Shown here: positions 61,010 to 64,000 of the stretch, one piece after another
How positions within the stretch are numbered: position 1 is the first letter of the stretch
Layout: each line of letters opens with the position of its first letter
DNA from: Brachionus manjavacas
Taxonomy: Eukaryota; Rotifera; Eurotatoria; Ploima; Brachionidae
Direction: 5' to 3'
Assembly: GCA_019054805.1 (NCBI GenBank)
Contig: JAHQIY010000013.1
Span: 1,922,001 to 1,986,000, forward strand
Length of the DNA: 64,000 nucleotides
Program-made: the position numbers and the translations under genes
The notes under the pieces: generated by a model
Seen by the model: the letters and a program-made list of their open reading frames with translations, nothing else
What the model was told of the DNA's origin: nothing
Database searches by the model: none

Positions 61010-61330
61010 ATCTTTATCTAATAGTCAGCTTCCAATACAATTCAGATCAGCATATATTGCTCCATTGTTTTAAAAAGGTGATAAATCAACGGCCAGCAAT
61101 TATCGTTCTGTGTCTTTAATTTCAATTGCGTGCAAAATTATGGAAAGCATAACATTTGATACTGTTCCGCACAGACGACTTATAGCTAAATTTAAAACGC
61201 ATGGCTTTGATGGTCTGACACTAAAATGGATTGAAGCTTTCTTGAAAAATAGAAGACAACGAGTTGTTCAAGGTTTGGGTTGAGATTTTTAGCGGTGTGC
61301 TACAAGGATAAAAAATTTATTATTTTCTCC
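61010..61330 (+). mobile_element. Degenerate LINE RT fragment with internal deletion
   Basis: Plus-strand pieces read SAYIAPLF, KGDKSTASNYRSVSLISIAC, KIMESITFDTVPHRRLIAKF, then KWIEAFLKNRRQRVVQG and FSGVLQG. These match consecutive blocks of a non-LTR reverse transcriptase. The block between KIMES and the FDTVPHRRL segment (normally about 70 residues, including the first catalytic Asp) is deleted and stops intervene. The dispersed tail at 61781-61812 may be the 3' end of this copy. Confidence 0.8.
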
Positions 61331-63083
61331 TAATCAGCATTTTTGAATGTCATTTTATTAAATTTACTCATAGGTTAATATGGTTTCAGAGTTATAAAGA
61401 TGTCCTCAAAATGATTAAAAAGTCAGGTTTGACATCAATCCATTTTTCAACTAAACGTTTTTAGAATTTCTTATAAACCGGCAAAATTTAAAAAACCATC
61501 GGACTTTCTAGTGTTAAACTTATAAAAAAAATTATGATTGAATTGTTTAAGTAATTAGTACCAATTGATACTTTGGAGAATGGCTAGGCTAGATTCATGT
61601 TTTTGTATTTTTTAAATTAGTTATTTGAGAAGCTATTTTAAACGAATTTATTTGTAAATAGACCATGTATCCATCATACTGACGAATATAAACTTCATAC
61701 CATCTACTATGTCGATCTTAAGAACATTTCTCATTAAAATATTTTAAGAAATTTTCGATAATTATTTATATGATTAATATGAGCCGAACTAAGGCTCCTT
61801 CAGATTAAAAAATATATAGAAATCAAAAAATAAATAAAATAAATATGAAAATTTTGTTTCAGGGTCATTAATCAACTGCTAGTCAATTTTTTCTAAAACC
61901 TGATTGCTCCTGAATTAAACAATGAATTTTATTCAAAATTACTATATAATCGATATAATAGCTTTCCTAGAGAGGTTGTCATGCTGGTTGGTCGCTAGTT
62001 AGCTGGTTCTTGTATTAAAAAAGGTATTAAAAATTTTCTAGGTATCATGGTAATGTTAGCAGATTTCCATGCTTTGGGAATTTAACTTTCTCTTAGACTT
62101 AAGCTAAAAAGATAAATGATGTCTTTTAAAAAATTTTGGGGTAATTTTTGTTAAAATTTGGTTATGAATTTGGTCAAGTCCCGAAGCTGCCTCGTTTTTT
62201 AACCTTTCTTTTTGTTTTTGTTTTTTAAATGCAAAAAGACTCGTAAAATTTGAATTGATTATTTTTATTAAAAAAATTCAAGGTTATTATAAATTATTTT
62301 TTTTTCTTGTTTGGGAATAAAATTAGGAATAAAAACTTTCCTGGTCCATTGACTTTATTCTATTTATCTTTGAATAATTTCAACGCAATTAATTAATTGA
62401 GTAAGTTTTAATAAAAATAGTGTCAGAGTAACAAATTTTTTTTAATTTTTATCAATATTTTAAAAAGTTATAATTAGTATTTTATTTTTGAAAGTTCTTG
62501 TTTGCTTTGAACATTAACTATTTTAAGATTTTCTTATCAATTAAAAAATGAATTTGAGCATATTATTTAGTAAAATTCATTATTTTAATGAATCTATTTT
62601 TTCAATTTTCAATTCATTAATTTAATTTAATAAAATTTTTAATAATTAAAATCATAATTTTTTTAAAAACAAAATTATCTGCTATTTTGAAAACAAAAAC
62701 ATTGATAAATTCATATCAAATTTTTTAAATTTTTTTACAAACGCAATAAAGATCAAATTGATTTGTTTAATCGATTTTAATAATTAGATAAATAAGTTAG
62801 TTGGAGAATAAAATTTCACTTTTCACTTTTTTTTTAAAAGATTTATTTTCAAAAATGAACAAAAGATGTTTTATAAAAGTTAATTTTTTAGCGAAACTTG
62901 GCAATATTTAATCTATAAGACATCATTAGAAGTTCACAATTGTTCATTTTAGCTTTTTAAGGCTATTATCCCAAAAAAAATAGAATAGTATCTATTTTTC
63001 GTTTTTTTGACAGCTAAAAGAACATTTTTTTTTGGTTTCGTTTGTCCTAGAATTCTTTTGTACATGTTTAAATTAATAAATGA
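61331..63083. other. AT-rich spacer with dispersed tail repeat
   Basis: No exon is supported. GAGCCGAACTAAGGCTCCTT then CAGATTAAAAAA at 61781-61812 is copy 3 of the dispersed tail. The right end must include the 3' untranslated region of the minus-strand gene at 63084. Confidence 0.5.
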
Positions 63084-63785
63084 TTAAGGATTCAATTTAT
63101 GAAGCGAATTTTGATTTAAAATTCCAATTGACGAAATTGGAGATGAGGTCAACGACTCGATCTTTTCTTTGAGTGCGGCTTTTTTGGCAATCACATAATT
63201 TACTTCGTGATCATACTCATTGTCACCAATATAAGAGACATTTAATTTGGGTGAATAACTCAGATGTCCATTTCTGATTTTTTCAATTTTAGAGGAAACT
63301 GTTGAATTTTCTATTGACGTATCTTGGTATTTGGCTTGAAGACTTCTAGGATTTGAATTGGTGTAACGAAACGGTTGCATTTTAATGGCCTCTTTATTTT
63401 GTGCTGGCTTTAGTTGCTGTGTGGAATCTGCTTTGCTCAGACTGAACTCTTTTTCCGAATCTGATTCATCATCAGATGCTTCCTTTTTAATTTGGGCCTG
63501 TTTTTTGTTACTTTTCCAAATCTCAAGAACAATGTACAGAAAAAAATTGGCCCCCAAAAATGTGAACCAAGTCAAAATCCAATACCAGTCAAAAACAGCG
63601 TAAAATACACCTAGAGATATGTTGACTGTTGCCAAACTAATTGCCGTTGTCTGAATACTTTTGTTCAAAAATCTGACTAAGTTATAGCATAGTCCCGATT
63701 TGTATCGCATTGCTTTATTTTTTTCGTTCTCATCGATATAATACTCAATTTTTTTGGTTTGTTGCTTCCTTAAATTTGATATCAA
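63084..63785 (-). CDS. Unidentified two-helix membrane protein, 3' exon (partial)
   Basis: A minus-strand frame of about 230 codons ends at TAA (63084). It has no ATG at its 5' end (the upstream codon is TTG) and a plausible acceptor, TTTAAG|GAAGCAAC, lies near 63771, so this is probably the last exon of a gene that starts outside the window. Two adjacent hydrophobic helices, about SIQTTAISLATVNISLGVFY and then YWILTWFTFLGANFFLYIV, are separated by a two- or three-residue turn (DW), forming a hairpin. A charged EASDDESDSEKEF linker and a Ser/Asn-rich hydrophilic tail with KKAALKEKIESL follow. The N-terminal side is basic (RKQQTKKIEYY). I do not recognise the family. Confidence 0.6.
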   Translation of the reverse strand: MISNLRKQQTKKIEYYIDENEKNKAMRYKSGLCYNLVRFLNKSIQTTAISLATVNISLGVFYAVFDWYWILTWFTFLGANFFLYIVLEIWKSNKKQAQIKKEASDDESDSEKEFSLSKADSTQQLKPAQNKEAIKMQPFRYTNSNPRSLQAKYQDTSIENSTVSSKIEKIRNGHLSYSPKLNVSYIGDNEYDHEVNYVIAKKAALKEKIESLTSSPISSIGILNQNSLHKLNP

Positions 63786-64000
63786 GGTAAATTATTTGAT
63801 TAGATTATTATAAAACAAAATAAATATTGCCTAATCAGGAAGCACTTTTTATTTCAATTCAGAAAACAAACAGGAAATCATATAATAAATCATTGGTTGC
63901 TATAAATTAAAAAATTGAACATCAAAATTTGAAATCATTTAAATGCTTAATTCAAATCTAATCAGCATGCTGAAAACGTGATTATTCAGCTTTTATTAGG

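Overview
The window is nuclear DNA of an AT-rich invertebrate animal. The evidence is multi-exon genes with GT-AG introns, usually 50-500 bp, the standard stop codons, animal-specific families (FoxQ2-type forkhead, MNT, DMXL, NPC1) and several metazoan transposon superfamilies. The compact AT-rich genes would suit a rotifer such as Brachionus or another spiralian. That is an inference; no species-diagnostic marker is visible.

I rebuilt nine protein genes by joining exons so that reading frame and GT-AG sites agree, plus a tenth gene that is only partly in the window. From left to right: (1) DMXL/rabconnectin-3 alpha, minus strand, 20003 to 3832, 17 exons, about 3254 aa, with one 6.7-kb exon. 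(2) The V-ATPase V0 subunit d gene, plus, 20622-21731, 349 aa, head-to-head with DMXL. (3) PATL1/PAT1 mRNA-decay factor, minus, 33058 to 22282, 13 exons, about 939 aa. (4) MNT-like bHLH-Zip repressor, plus, 25655-27603, nested inside a PATL1 intron on the opposite strand. (5) NPC1 sterol transporter, plus, 38376-42580, with a one-base frame break at a run of six T. (6) Ribosomal protein eL32, minus, 44143 to 43213. (7) A short intronless protein, plus, 45321-45860, that is little more than an ASPM-type ASH domain. (8) FoxQ2-like forkhead factor, plus, 50172-51726. (9) TYW5 JmjC tRNA hydroxylase, minus, 54497 to 53342, 315 aa. WDR43/UTP5, plus, 57721-60036, 712 aa, completes the set of named genes, and the 3' part of an unidentified two-helix membrane protein lies at 63084-63785 (minus).

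Between and inside the genes lie decayed transposable elements. There are LINE endonuclease or reverse-transcriptase fragments near 1.7, 7.2, 23.6, 34.3-36.0 and 61.1 kb. One DMXL intron holds a piggyBac remnant with TTAA duplications, a Tc1/mariner transposase fragment split by a hAT-type MITE with a perfect 8-bp duplication, and a mariner-type MITE. hAT-like ends also occur near 42.9 and 56.3 kb, and a dispersed element tail occurs near 6.2, 48.3 and 61.8 kb.

The most notable functional link is that DMXL, whose relatives control V-ATPase assembly, is a divergent neighbour of a V-ATPase subunit, with about 0.6 kb between the start codons. No CRISPR array, operon, tRNA or rRNA gene was found.
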